From assembly GCA_930367205.1 (NCBI GenBank), contig OV884013.1:121373827-121437826 (forward strand): DNA of 64,000 nucleotides. The letters run 5' to 3'. The position numbers were made by a program, and so were the translations under genes. Below the pieces are notes generated by a model that was given only the letters and a program-made list of their open reading frames with translations, had not been told where the DNA came from and ran no database searches. Shown piece after piece: positions 32,261 to 43,460 of this stretch (position 1 is the stretch's first letter; the number at the start of each line of letters is the position of its first letter). This DNA comes from Acanthosoma haemorrhoidale (taxonomy: Eukaryota > Arthropoda > Insecta > Hemiptera > Acanthosomatidae).

Positions 32261-34530
32261 TCACTGATGGTTCCTGTTATTTTTAAGTAAGCAACCCTCC
32301 TTACTTCTCAGAACTACCCTTTTCTTATACATGTATGTCTCAGCTTTAGCCCCAGACCCCACTTGTGCCTAGACATTCCACCCAGTATGTAGTAAGGTAA
32401 CTCTTAATATTTGTATATACCAGTGTTTTGCTTGTACTTCATAATAAATCTTTTCTTTTAAAAGACTAACCTCAGTTACTGATGAAGTCACTGATGGTTC
32501 CTGTTATTTTTAAGTAAGCAACCCTCCTTACTTCCCAGAACTACCCTTTTCTTATACATGTATGTCTCAGCTTTAGCCCCAGACCCCACTTGTGCCTAGA
32601 CATTCCACCCAGTATGTAGTAAGGTAACTCTTAATATTTGTATATACCAGTGTTTTGCTTGTACTTCATAATAAATCTTTTCTTTTAAAAGACTAACCTC
32701 AGTTACTGATGAAGTCACTGATGGTTCCTGTTATTTTTAAGTAAGCAACCCTCCTTACTTCTCAGAACTACCCTTTTCTTATACATGTATGTCTCAGCTT
32801 TAGCCCCAGACCCCACTTGTGCCTAGACATTCCACCCAGTATGTAGTAAGGTAACTCTTAATATTTGTATATACCAGTGTTTTGCTTGTACTTCATAATA
32901 AATCTTTTCTTTTAAAAGACTAACCTCAGTTACTGATGAAGTTACTGATGGTTCCTGTTATTTTTAAGTAAGCAACCCTCCTTACTTCCCAGAACTACCC
33001 TTTTCTTATACATGTATGTCTCAGCTTTAGCCCCAGACCCCACTTGTGCCTAGACATTCCACCCAGTATGTAGTAAAGTAGCTCTTAATATTTGTATATA
33101 CCAATGTTTTGCTTGTACTTCATAATAAATCTTTTCTTTTAAAAGACTAACCTCAGTTACTGATGAAGTTACTGATGGTTCCTGTTATTTTTAAGTAAGC
33201 AACCCTCCTTACTTCTCAGAACTACCCTTTTCTTATACATGTATGTCTCAGCTTTAGCCCCAGACCCCACTTGTGCCTAGACATTCCACCCAGTATGTAG
33301 TAAGGTAACTCTTAATATTTGTATATACCAGTGTTTTGCTTGTACTTCATAATAAATCTTTTCTTTTAAAAGACTAACCTCAGTTACTGATGAAGTCACT
33401 GATGGTTCCTGTTATTTTTAAGTAAGCAACCCTCCTTACTTCTCAGAACTACCCTTTTCTTATACATGTATGTCTCAGCTTTAGCCCCAGACCCCACTTG
33501 TGCCTAGACATTCCACCCAGTATGTAGTAAGGTAACTCTTAATATTTGTATATACCAGTGTTTTGCTTGTACTTCATAATAAATCTTTTCTTTTAAAAGA
33601 CTAACCTCAGTTACTGATGAAGTTACTGATGGTTCCTGTTATTTTTAAGTAAGCAACCCTCCTTACTTCCCAGAACTACCCTTTTCTTATACATGTATGT
33701 CTCAGCTTTAGCCCCAGACCCCACTTGTGCCTAGACATTCCACCCAGTATGTAGTAAAGTAGCTCTTAATATTTGTATATACCAATGTTTTGCTTGTACT
33801 TCATAATAAATCTTTTCTTTTAAAAGACTAACCTCAGTTACTGATGAAGTTACTGATGGTTCCTGTTATTTTTAAGTAAGCAACCCTCCTTACTTCTCAG
33901 AACTACCCTTTTCTTATACATGTATGTCTCAGCTTTAGCCCCAGACCCCACTTGTGCCTAGACATTCCACCCAGTATGTAGTAAGGTAACTCTTAATATT
34001 TGTATATACCAGTGTTTTGCTTGTACTTCATAATAAATCTTTTCTTTTAAAAGACTAACCTCAGTTACTGATGAAGTCACTGATGGTTCCTGTTATTTTT
34101 AAGTAAGCAACCCTCCTTACTTCTCAGAACTACCCTTTTCTTATACATGTATGTCTCAGCTTTAGCCCCAGACCCCACTTGTGCCTAGACATTCCACCCA
34201 GTATGTAGTAAGGTAACTCTTAATATTTGTATATACCAGTGTTTTGCTTGTACTTCATAATAAATCTTTTCTTTTAAAAGACTAACCTCAGTTACTGATG
34301 AAGTTACTGATGGTTCCTGTTATTTTTAAGTAAGCAACCCTCCTTACTTCCCAGAACTACCCTTTTCTTATACATGTATGTCTCAGCTTTAGCCCCAGAC
34401 CCCACTTGTGCCTAGACATTCCACCCAGTATGTAGTAAAGTAGCTCTTAATATTTGTATATACCAGTGTTTTGCTTGTACTAATTGCATAATAAAGCTTT
34501 TCTTTCTTTTCTTTTATAAGACTCTCCTCT
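32261..34530 (+). repeat. 227-bp satellite, ten tandem units
   Basis: Units begin at TCACTGATGG or TTACTGATGG at 32261, 32488, 32715, 32942, 33169, 33396, 33623, 33850, 34077 and 34304, exactly 227 bp apart. Each contains AAGTAAG-CAACCCTC-CTTACTT (a 7-bp stem hairpin), ACATGTATGTCTCAGC and CATAATAAATC. Units are ~98-100% identical except the last, whose end diverges (an ATTGC insertion and TATAAG). Diagnostic variants repeat every third unit (681 bp). There is no coding potential. Confidence 0.97.
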
Positions 34531-35213
34531 ACAATGATTATTTAACAGGTTGTTCTTCTTTAATGAAATATTTTGATTATAAATGATAAATTTCGCTCTT
34601 TTATTAGAGGGGGGGGATCTGAACTATTAAATATTTTTTAATTACTAGTAATTGATTGATAATTTACACTTTATTATTTTTGTTTAAAGCTGCTTTTTAT
34701 TTTTAGCATCTCTGGGATAAAAAGCAAAGCATAGCTGCAAAATATCATTCGTCTTTATGCAACTGGGATTGTAAAAAGATTGTACATATACATTTATTGA
34801 TTATGTATCAAAGTAGCCATAGCTCACTTTAGCCCCGGGACCATCAATGAGCATGTCGAAATCTTTGTAATTGTATACCTTGCCCAATATGATGTGTTAC
34901 ATATGTCTGGTGTGGAGGTGAATGAGCACTAAAAATTACAAAAAACTTCAAGTAAACATTGTTTAAGGATAGCAGTTAACATTTTAATTTTTTCAAAAAT
35001 GTCCATCTGATCAACACTAAGGAAAGACCTAAGGGTTATTTATTCTCTAACGATACAATTTAGTATGTTTCACATGACGGAGGGGTGATCTACTTTCCTT
35101 CAAACACACATATTAATTTTAAAACACATCCTTCAATTCTATCGACAAAGTAACAACCCCTATTAAAATATAACTAATGGAGATATGAATGCTAATTTTC
35201 CTAAATCACTCCC

Positions 35214-35510
35214 GTGGGATGTGGTTATCTGATCAGAAACGGGGATGGACTGCTGGCAATAAAATTTAGGGTTGGGGATAACACCCCTCTCGGAAGGGTG
35301 TACAAAACCCTCGTTGGAGATTATTACGTTGTTTACCAACGACCGCCTCCTCATGCACCGCGTGTATGCTGTTACCAAACAGAGGGTAGCAGGAAGCCTC
35401 GCTTAATTGTCACAATATTTGGTTACAGCGTACAATTGATATTGAATATTGTGGGAATTATCAGCGGTTGGTTCACTTGTGCCCTGACTCTAATTGGTAG
35501 TGTCAAATAA
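35214..35510 (+). CDS. Unassigned 98-residue open frame
   Basis: The frame begins MGCGYLIRNGDGLLAIKF and ends in a hydrophobic segment (LILNIVGIISGWFTCALTLI). No family is recognised. Composition is slightly less AT-rich than the surroundings. An acceptor-like GATCAG precedes AAACGGGG. It could be a remnant of a gene or element, or chance. Confidence 0.15.
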   Translation: MGCGYLIRNGDGLLAIKFRVGDNTPLGRVYKTLVGDYYVVYQRPPPHAPRVCCYQTEGSRKPRLIVTIFGYSVQLILNIVGIISGWFTCALTLIGSVK

Positions 35511-35533
35511 ACTATCTCACGGGTCATCATGCT

Positions 35534-35686
35534 AATGTTCGTATGTAAAATTGAACACCGGATGCAAAACCTTTTTTGCAGTGGTATAGGCACTCTTGAT
35601 TTTATGATCGTACTTGCTAATCTTTTTTTCCACAATATTCAGTATTTCCATATCAAGTAACTCCGGAAAATTTCTCAATACTGCTC
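35534..35686 (-). CDS. Possible terminal exon remnant, unassigned
   Basis: On the minus strand, after a T-rich tract and an AAAGCAG acceptor-like sequence, the frame reads AVLRNFPELLDMEILNIVEK, then KISKYDHKIKSAYTTAKKVL, and ends HPVFNFTYEH and a stop. The amphipathic, charged composition looks protein-like. I recognise no family and see no other exon. Confidence 0.2.
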
Positions 35687-36018
35687 CTGCTTTATCTCGT
35701 TTAAATATATTTAAAAAAAAAAAAAAAATTAAATATGTCACTCTTGTCGAACATGTCACCCCCCCCCCCTTGAATATTCCGATTGGCAAAAGTGCTCAGG
35801 TAATAGAACCGATTCAGAAGGCGGCCTGCTACGGACCGGAACCATCCCAGGACATCAGGCCTGGAGGTTAAGAGATATTCCAACTGCGAAATTGGTTCTT
35901 AAATCCCATTTGTGAGTTTGTTGTCCTGCGGGAAATGGGTTCGTCGTCGCTAGGAGAAACTGATGGGAGGGGCGTGGGACGTTGTAAATCTCAGTTATGC
36001 TCAGACTCTCATCAACGG

Positions 36019-36462
36019 CTATTCCGTCTGGTTCCACTTATAACCGGCTCTGTGAGGGCTGTCGCCATTCTCTGCCATTCTATTATTGCCAATTTATTTT
36101 ATTAACAGCAAGTCTATAGTTTCACAAGGTTTCATATTATTCACTCATTTGTAATCATAGTCTCAGCTATTCCGTCTGGTTCCACTTATAACCGGCTCTG
36201 TGAGGGCTGTCGCCATTCTCTGCCATTCTATTATTGCCAATTTATTTTATTAACAGCAAGTCTATAGTTTCACAAGGTTTCATATTATTCACTCATTTGT
36301 AATCATAGTCTCAGCTATTCCGTCTGGTTCCACTTATAACCGGCTCTGCGAGGGTTGTCGCCATTCCCTGCCATTCTATTATTGCCAATTTATTTTATTA
36401 ACAGCAAGTCTATAGTTTCACAAGGTTTCATATTATTCACTCATTTGTAATCATAGTCTCAG
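36019..36462 (+). repeat. 148-bp tandem repeat, three units
   Basis: CTATTCCGTCTGGTTCCACT starts units at 36019, 36167 and 36315. A partial fourth (CTATTC) is at 36463. Each unit ends GTAATCATAGTCTCAG. The third unit differs at GGCTCTGCGAGGGTTG versus GGCTCTGTGAGGGCTG. Confidence 0.95.
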
Positions 36463-36468
36463 CTATTC

Positions 36469-37374
36469 TTGCAAGTTACCAGATTTGTAATTTATACACT
36501 TGGGAAAGCCCATGGTTCCACTATGTCAAACAGAATGGGAAATTGAATTATAAACTTAGGTGCTCTTTTTAGTTTATGATTTTTAAATGAAACGTAAATT
36601 TTGAAATCAAAATAGTATTTACATTATAAAAGATGAATTTTGGAATAATAATAGCTAACACATTTGTGGAGGATTTAAAAAAAACTGCTTGGTATAATTT
36701 ATCTAAGTGAAAGAAATCACTACGGCATCGGAGATATTTTAAGTTTATAATTTCAAAATACATCACAGATTTGGAATGTAATAGTGCTGGATCAAAGTTA
36801 GACAAATCATAGAAATATAAGAAAGTTCCAACTTATCACATTTTTTAAATAATGACACCAAAAAAACAAATATACACAAAAAAAAAACCCAGCCATTTCA
36901 TAAAAAAGTAACTTTTGGTAAACTTTTACATAAGGCATATTTTATAGATAATTTACGAAAAATTGACCACGAGGCTAATTATCGTCCGATAGTTTTCTTA
37001 AGATCAATTGATGATGAGGTAGCTTAACCTAAAACTGTAATTGTGAATTCCACTGCAAATACAAACCAAATATTAAGATGTGCTAAATTAAAATGCACTT
37101 ACATAGATTAGATTAAAAGCTACATTTTTTCTTATGTTTTGGACAGATCAATGTTAATCATACAAATATATTCTGACAAATAGATTTTTAGAAGCCCATA
37201 AAAGAAATCGAATATTTATTATTGTGATAGGAACGGTTTTAGAAAACAATATTGAGCTTTTTCGGGCCAAGGGACTGAGTTCAGATTCACGCGCATTTAA
37301 CGAAATGCCTTTGTTTTCACTCAATCGATCTTAAGTTTATAGCTCGACAAAAGGCTGACCTGAAACCCACATAC
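36469..37374. other. AT-rich intergenic stretch
   Basis: Nothing recognised. Confidence 0.4.
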
Positions 37375-37925
37375 GAAACTAAAAAGACAAGAACCAAACA
37401 GACGCTTTGGACAATTTTACAAACTACTTCAAAGGACATCCCATCTCTCAATAGAAAATAAATTACAAAGTTATACTTAAGCCAATCTGGGCATACGGAA
37501 TAGAGCTATGGGGGGCAGCAAAAAAGTCGAACATCAAGCGTATCCAATCCTTTCAATCAAACGTCCTGAGAACAATGCCCCTTATTCAGTCAGCAACAAA
37601 ACCCTTCATAACGATCTTAATATACCTTACATTCTTGAACTCATCCCTTCCAAGTTTATGAAATTCCATAGTAACCTATCCAACCACCCTAATCCCCAAG
37701 CATAGTCATTGCACTGCACCACTCATCCCTATAATCCTCCTGGGAGACTGAAACGGCCGTTGGTTCGTGACCTGGTATAAATGCGAGACAGTTTCCCCTG
37801 GGAGGCAGGAGGCCTCTGGGCTGTTTGTAAATACTGTATGAATGAGCGAGTTAATGAAAATTGTATTATCACAATTACTTATTGCCCAATGAGGCATATT
37901 GTAATTTTACCATAGTAAAGTTGAT
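37375..37925 (+). mobile_element. LINE family A copy with internal deletions
   Basis: This copy starts at ACGAAACTAAAAAGACAAG and CAGACGCTTTGGACAATTT and includes PIWAYGIELWG, APYSVSNKTLHNDLNIPYI and SNHPNPQA. Most of the 3'UTR between GCGAGACAG and GAGGCCTCTGGGCTGTTTG is deleted. The GAATGAGCGAGTTAATG block, CCCAATGAGGC and a CATAGTAAAGTTG tail follow. Confidence 0.85.
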
Positions 37926-38648
37926 ATCCAGTTTATAATTTATATAAGAAATTTTAGTCTAGAAAATAAATATAATATAAAAACTAGAATAAATAATGTG
38001 CCCTGTAAGTGTACACTCGAGACTTGAATGAAACCTGTCCCTATGGCTACAGGGGTAAAATGTAATAAAACAAAAAAAAGTATCCCAACAATTTTTTACC
38101 AGCTCAGTCCCACTTGTGTATTACGTCCCCTCTCCGGAAAGAGATAGGGAGGGATGTATCCCTTTCGCATGAAATAAAACGTATAAAGGCTTAGGTACCT
38201 TTTTTGCTGACTGGATACGGCGTGGCTGGGAAATCGTGAGCCTTTCTTATTCCCTTATCAGGGCCCAGCACACTGCCAGCCTTATTCCTTCTTCCGCTAC
38301 CTAATAAACATACAATGTTCGATACATTTCTTCCTTGACTTTCTTGCTAAATCGGTATGTAACAAGGGTCTATTTTATTATATATCCGTTTCATTGCTGT
38401 TATTATGACGAGGATAACCTTATAAAAATTAAGACGCATATTAGTGAGTGGAAACAAAAAATTCTGGGACATTGTTGACTAACAATAACAAAAAGGAACA
38501 AATAAGTTCCTGTTCAAATAAGTTCGGTATGTCTAGCTGACAAAATAATAAAGATATGCATCCTCACATTAATGTGATCACTTTATAAATAATAAAGGGA
38601 CATGTACACATATGTGCTCGCTTAAATGAACCAACAGAATATTATTAT
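37926..38648. other. Intergenic, nothing recognised
   Basis: AT-rich. No gene seen up to the mariner terminal repeat. Confidence 0.4.
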
Positions 38649-39605
38649 TTAGGTCGAGTCATAAGTAACTTCCGTTTTTGTATCAGACATTTATTTTGCT
38701 CTCATTAAATGACAAAATTATATTAATTTTGACGAGTGCAGGACGCTTTTCATGGAGTTTCTCTTGCACTCTTTGCAACTGCTGAACGTATCTATCCGCA
38801 GTAATCGTTAAATTTGACTTTAACAACTCGTGATGAATTATTCCTTGACAATCCCACGATACACGCAATAAAATCTTTTTGCCATGGATGTTTGCTTTCG
38901 AATCTGGTATGGGTAGTTGAACCTTATCAAACCACTGTCTTTTGCGGACTATATTGTCATAGGTAACCCATTTTTTATCGCATGTTACAATCCTGTTTAA
39001 AAAAGGCTCAATTTTTACCCGTGAGAGCAGACTTGTCGCGATTGACATGCGATCTTCTTTATTCCGTTCACTGAGATTGTGAGGTACCCACACTCCTAAC
39101 TTGCTGACTTTCCCAAATTTCTCCAGGTGGCGGTTAACAGTTGATTGCGATGCATTCAACCTTTCTGCTATACCTGTGGATTTTGCTCCAATATTGCCTT
39201 TAAAAGGTTGCCGTCAAAGTCGGAAGGACGTCCCGCCCTCGGTTCGTCTTTTAAGGTCGTATCTTCAGAACGGAATTTTATAAACCAATTTCTGACTGCC
39301 CGATCAGTTATTAGTCCTTCACCATATATACTTCATATTTTTTCAGCGGTCGCCCTAGCACTATTGCCTTGTTTAAATTCCCAAAGCATTACATGACGAA
39401 TATGTACTTTTTGACTCTCCATTTCAGAGGTTAAAAAAATCAGTTTAACGTAACGTGTATCACACAAAACAGTTGACAAAAGACTAACTAAAGCCTCGTC
39501 TATGTAGTGATAAGAAAAACTTGTTGTCATGGTAACTCAAAGCGGGTAGATACGAACAATAGATCCTACTTAGCTGCATCGGAAGTTACTTACGACTCGA
39601 CCTGA
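38649..39605 (-). mobile_element. Mariner element with paired terminal repeats, internally deleted
   Basis: Terminal inverted repeats of ~26 bp, TTAGGTCGAGTCATAAGTAA at the left and TCAGGTCGAGTCGTAAGTAA reversed at the right, differ at two positions. TA flanks the right end. The total is ~957 bp, against ~1.3 kb for complete mariners. A degenerate transposase lies between them on the minus strand. A TIR-bearing deletion derivative could be mobilised only by a transposase supplied in trans. Confidence 0.9.
38683..39422 (-). pseudogene. Mariner transposase pseudogene
   Basis: It starts MESQKVHIRHVMLWEFKQGN (the typical mariner N-terminal HTH), continues in shifted frames with the linker KFRSEDTTLKDEPRAGRPSD, and then MNASQSTVNRHLEKFGKVSK and GVWVPHNLSERN. 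The first catalytic Asp is in TCDKKWVTYDN. SWDCQGIIHHELL follows, corresponding to the mariner WDxxGxxxxELL block. After LHEKRPALV the sequence diverges, so the HQDNA-type second Asp and the YSPDLAPSD third Asp are missing. At least two frameshifts and a 3' deletion make it dead. Confidence 0.88.
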
Positions 39606-40127
39606 TAAAACAGGAAGGATAAACGAGCCGAGGTGGATGACACATTCGCTAAGAAATGGAACTACCCCTTTATAAGCTGTTACTAGGGGAAAAGCATGAT
39701 AAGGTATATTCAATTAGGAAAAAGTTCACAAAACAAAATAATAACTTACTTCCTCGTCCTTTGTAGCACATTTAAGAAAAGAACTGTCAAAGGCAGCAGC
39801 ATTGTGGGTGTGATGGGTCCTATATGGCGATATTTGATAGCTTAAAGGTAAGTAGGCTATTAAGTGATGGCAGTACTGAAGAAAAAGGATCTAAGGAAGT
39901 ATTGACGGTGAATAGAAAAGGAGCCGCTGGTTATTGGTTAACATTGGCAGGAGACTGTGAGAGGTAGATTGTAGTCGAGGTCTGCCAGGCTAGGGTCGAA
40001 GTTTTACGACCATTCAATGATAATGACTCCTCATGGCAGGCTGCAATTATTCCCTCCCATTACCTGGCTGCCATCGGGTGTAGTGGTTAGGGTATCATGA
40101 AGTTTTATTTGATAATTATTAATATAA
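39606..40127. other. Intergenic with tRNA-like word
   Basis: GGGTGTAGTGGTTAGGGTAT at about 40077 resembles a tRNA/SINE A-box, but no B-box or tail was confirmed. No gene seen. Confidence 0.35.
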
Positions 40128-40957
40128 AGGATGTCCCAGAATTAACGCAAGATTTGAATTTGCCGCCATTTGTGCAGTAAAGTGCTGGCAACCCTGAAAA
40201 AAAAACAATTTGACAGCTGACAGTTAAGGGTTAGTAAAAATGGAGCGTTACACGATAGATCAACGTGTCTTTATTGTTGTTTGGCGGCCGCAGTTCGAAA
40301 ATTTCAAACAAAATATGGTCGGAATAGTGTTTTGACTTCATCAACTGTGAAGAGATTAATTGAAAAATTTAGGGAGACTGGATCAGTTGGAGACACTAAA
40401 CACACTGGCCGTCCAAAAACAAGCCGTTCAAATGTCAATATCCAAGCAGTGCGTGAGAGTGTTGTTGAAAATCTATAACACAGTTCTTTGTGCCGAAATT
40501 GGATGATATTGATGTGGCCAATATGTGGTTTCAACAAGATGGTGCCACATTCCATACAGCCCATGAAACAATTCAAATACAGCATGAGACATTTCCAGGT
40601 CGTGTACTCTCTCGTTTCGGTGATCAGAATTGGCCCCCTAGATCGTTTGATTTAACACCTTTAGATTTATTTTTATGGGGTTATTTGAAGTCAAAGGTGT
40701 ATGTCAACAAGCCCACATCCACCCGTGCATTAATAGAGGAAATTCAACGCTGCATCAACGAAATTCAACCACATTTATGCCAAACGGTCATGGAAAATTT
40801 CGACAAAAAAGTGTGTATGTGCCAGCAAAGTCGTGGAGGCCATTTGCCCGATGTGTTATTCCATAAATAACCCTATCCTATTTACCTTCAATAAAAACAC
40901 TAAAAACTGTGTTTTCTATTCAAATCAAATCTTGCGTTAATTCTGGAGCAACCTTTA
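40128..40957 (+). mobile_element. Tc1/mariner-superfamily element, family T, copy 3 (best end-to-end)
   Basis: The left end is AGGATGTCCCAGAATTAACG and the right end is CTTGCGTTAATTCTGGAGCA, inverted relative to each other over about 30 bp. The element is ~830 bp. The transposase frame begins with ATG at 40240 (MERYTIDQRVFIV), loses ~14 codons, then resumes AAAVRKFQTKYGRNSVLT and VKRLIEKFRET. A large internal deletion follows (junction GTTGAAAATCTATAACACAG at about 40461), and then the C-terminal domain. The same deletion occurs in copy 1. Confidence 0.88.
40240..40870 (+). pseudogene. Family T transposase, internally deleted
   Basis: The N-terminal HTH and linker (KTSRSNVNIQAVRES) are fused across a deletion to PKLDDIDVANMWFQQDGATF, where the D in QQDGA is the second catalytic residue. 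RFGDQNWPPRSFDLTPLDLF and LWGYLKSKVYVNKPTSTRAL follow; the D in S(F)DLTPLD is the third. It ends QSRGGHLPDVLFHK and a stop at 40868-40870. The middle third, with the first catalytic Asp, is absent. The C-terminal half (40490-40870) is one uninterrupted frame. Confidence 0.85.
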
Positions 40958-41196
40958 TAATATATCTTCATAATATCCGAATCTAGCAACTACTATTGTC
41001 AGGAGATTGAATTTATCACTTGAGAACATGTTTTCTAGTTTTAGCGCGCTTTGAGCGACCGTAAAGGTGCGTGACTCTGCAAGGATGATTGAGTGCGTCG
41101 ACGCGCCCGATAAGCGTGTAATTAGGCGGGCGCAATAAATCGACGCGCGGACGGACAGGCAGACAGTTAATAAAGCACAGCTCCGGCTCTAATTCC
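40958..41196. other. Short intergenic spacer
   Basis: CpG-rich by local standards (GTGCGTCGACGCGCCCG near 41093). No gene. Confidence 0.4.
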
Positions 41197-41796
<600 letters not shown>

Positions 41797-42465
41797 TAGG
41801 AAACTGCACATTGCCAGGACTCCCACTGTCACGCATTTATAGCAGGCCACAAGGCCGCTACCGTTTCAGTCTCCGAGGAGGATTGTAGGGATGAGTGGTG
41901 CAGTGCAATGACTGTGCTAGGGGATTAGGGTGGTTGGATAGGTTACTATGGAATTTCATAAACTTGTAAGGGATGAGTTCCAAAATGTAAGGTATATTAA
42001 GATCGTTATGAATAACTTTGTTGCTGACGTAATAAGGGGCATTTACTATTGTTCTCAGGACTTTGGATTGGAAGGATTGGATACGCTTGATGTTCAACTT
42101 TTTTGCTGTCCCCCATAGCTGTATTTCGTATGTTCAGATTGGAAGTATAACTTTGTAGATTAGTATTGAGAGATGGGAAGTCCTTGAAAGTAGTCTGTAC
42201 AGTTGTCCAAAGCGTCTGTTTAGTTCTTGTCTTTTAGCCTCGAGTGTGGGTTCAGGTCAGCCTATTGTCGAGATGGAAGCCGGTATGAAAGCGGTACGGA
42301 AGTACCGTACTGTCTCGGAAAGAGGGAGAGGAATGGAATTAAAATAAACTAGTGGACAAGACAAGCATAGGATGAAGGTAATGTAGGAACATTTTGCTTC
42401 ATTAACTTTGATCTGCCATCGGTTGCACCAATGCTCGATCTCATCAAGGATGATGTTCAATGATG
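41797..42465 (-). mobile_element. LINE family A, most 5'-extended copy
   Basis: Minus-strand reading from 42460: MNIILDEIEHWCNRWQIKVN, then EAKCSYITF, SIPLPLSETVRYF (the YLG block, frameshifted), FGQLYRLLSRTSHLSI, then ELWGTAKKLNIKRIQSFQSK to RRLKR. ILDEI..WC..W..KVN..K is the region just after the YADD box in jockey reverse transcriptases, so this copy reaches the palm/thumb boundary. The 3' side is broken at about 41797, so the 3'UTR is lost. Confidence 0.87.
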
Positions 42466-43460
42466 AGCGATTAAAATACCCTTGGCAACTTACAGAAGAT
42501 CGGAGACATCACGGAAAATTTCTGTGATTTAATAAACCCTGTACATTTGAGTTATAGAAATGGGTGCGGTAAAGAAGTAAACTACTTTATTATTGAACGA
42601 TACGAAACATAATATTGATCGGTGTACATAAACGGTTTGCTTTTTGTATTATGCTGACTTATTTTCGTATTCGAACGATGTTTAATTAGAAACTAAAAAG
42701 GTTACAAAACAGTAAAGGGAGCTTCCCACTTCGGACCATAGTGGCATGAGCACTAAGTAGCTATGTTTTTTATGTAAGCGAAGTTTAAAAATAAATGCTA
42801 AATTTCATTTGAATAAAAAAAAAATTAATAATAAAGGAAATGATCCTGCAGGAAGAAAAAACACCTTTTCTTCCCCGTCGATATCGCTTTAAAGCGTGAG
42901 TGATTTGAAGCGAATTCATTTTATGAAACGTCTTAGTCTAAATTTTCGTCTTATTTTCTTAACATAATTGTAACAATTGATCCCATAAATTGATTTCTGC
43001 CGCTCCAATATTTTGGTCTACCGTAACGTCACTTTCCTTAGGATGACCACACTTTGTAGCTTTATCCTAACCCAGTTTGATCTTATTAAAATATGAGCAT
43101 GTGCTCTGAAACATAATGCATACTATGTTAATTAGATAACCAGATGCCGCCAGACTCTAGCAGTGTTCGGACGTGCATGTTGTGTCTTATTAGCCCTGCG
43201 TGGTCTTAAATAGGTCGTGGAATCAGAACCCTCAATCCTGTGTAAGGAATTTAAACCAGAGCTCGGAATGAGGAAAGGCCGATGGACTAATGAGGCAATA
43301 AGAAGAACGAGACTGTACGAGATACAGCGAAGACAATGGCACATCAAGGCTGATGCGACTGTGATTGGATAATGCTCGCCTCCTCTGGCTGACCCTGACA
43401 ATGGCTCGTGGGGGATCTGTCCTCCTTTACACGCTCCAATAGTGTCGGAGATCTTAAGTA
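42466..43460. other. Intergenic, nothing recognised
   Basis: No gene supported. The last ~30 bp (CACGCTCCAATAGTGTCGGA and onward) are repeated at 45086. Confidence 0.4.

Larger units (their letters stand above)
34531..36018. other. Intergenic with weak coding-like stretches
   Basis: AT-rich, with two open stretches (35214-35510 plus and 35534-35686 minus) listed separately. There is a poly(A) run at about 35713 and poly(C) at about 35759. Confidence 0.4.

Noticed and set aside
32261..34530. CRISPR-like array
   Set aside because: The repeats are contiguous 227-bp monomers with no unique spacers, in eukaryotic DNA; this is a satellite.
40070..40110. tRNA gene or SINE head (GTAGTGGTTAGGGTAT)
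   Set aside because: It resembles an A-box, but no B-box, cloverleaf or A-rich tail was found, so it is not called.
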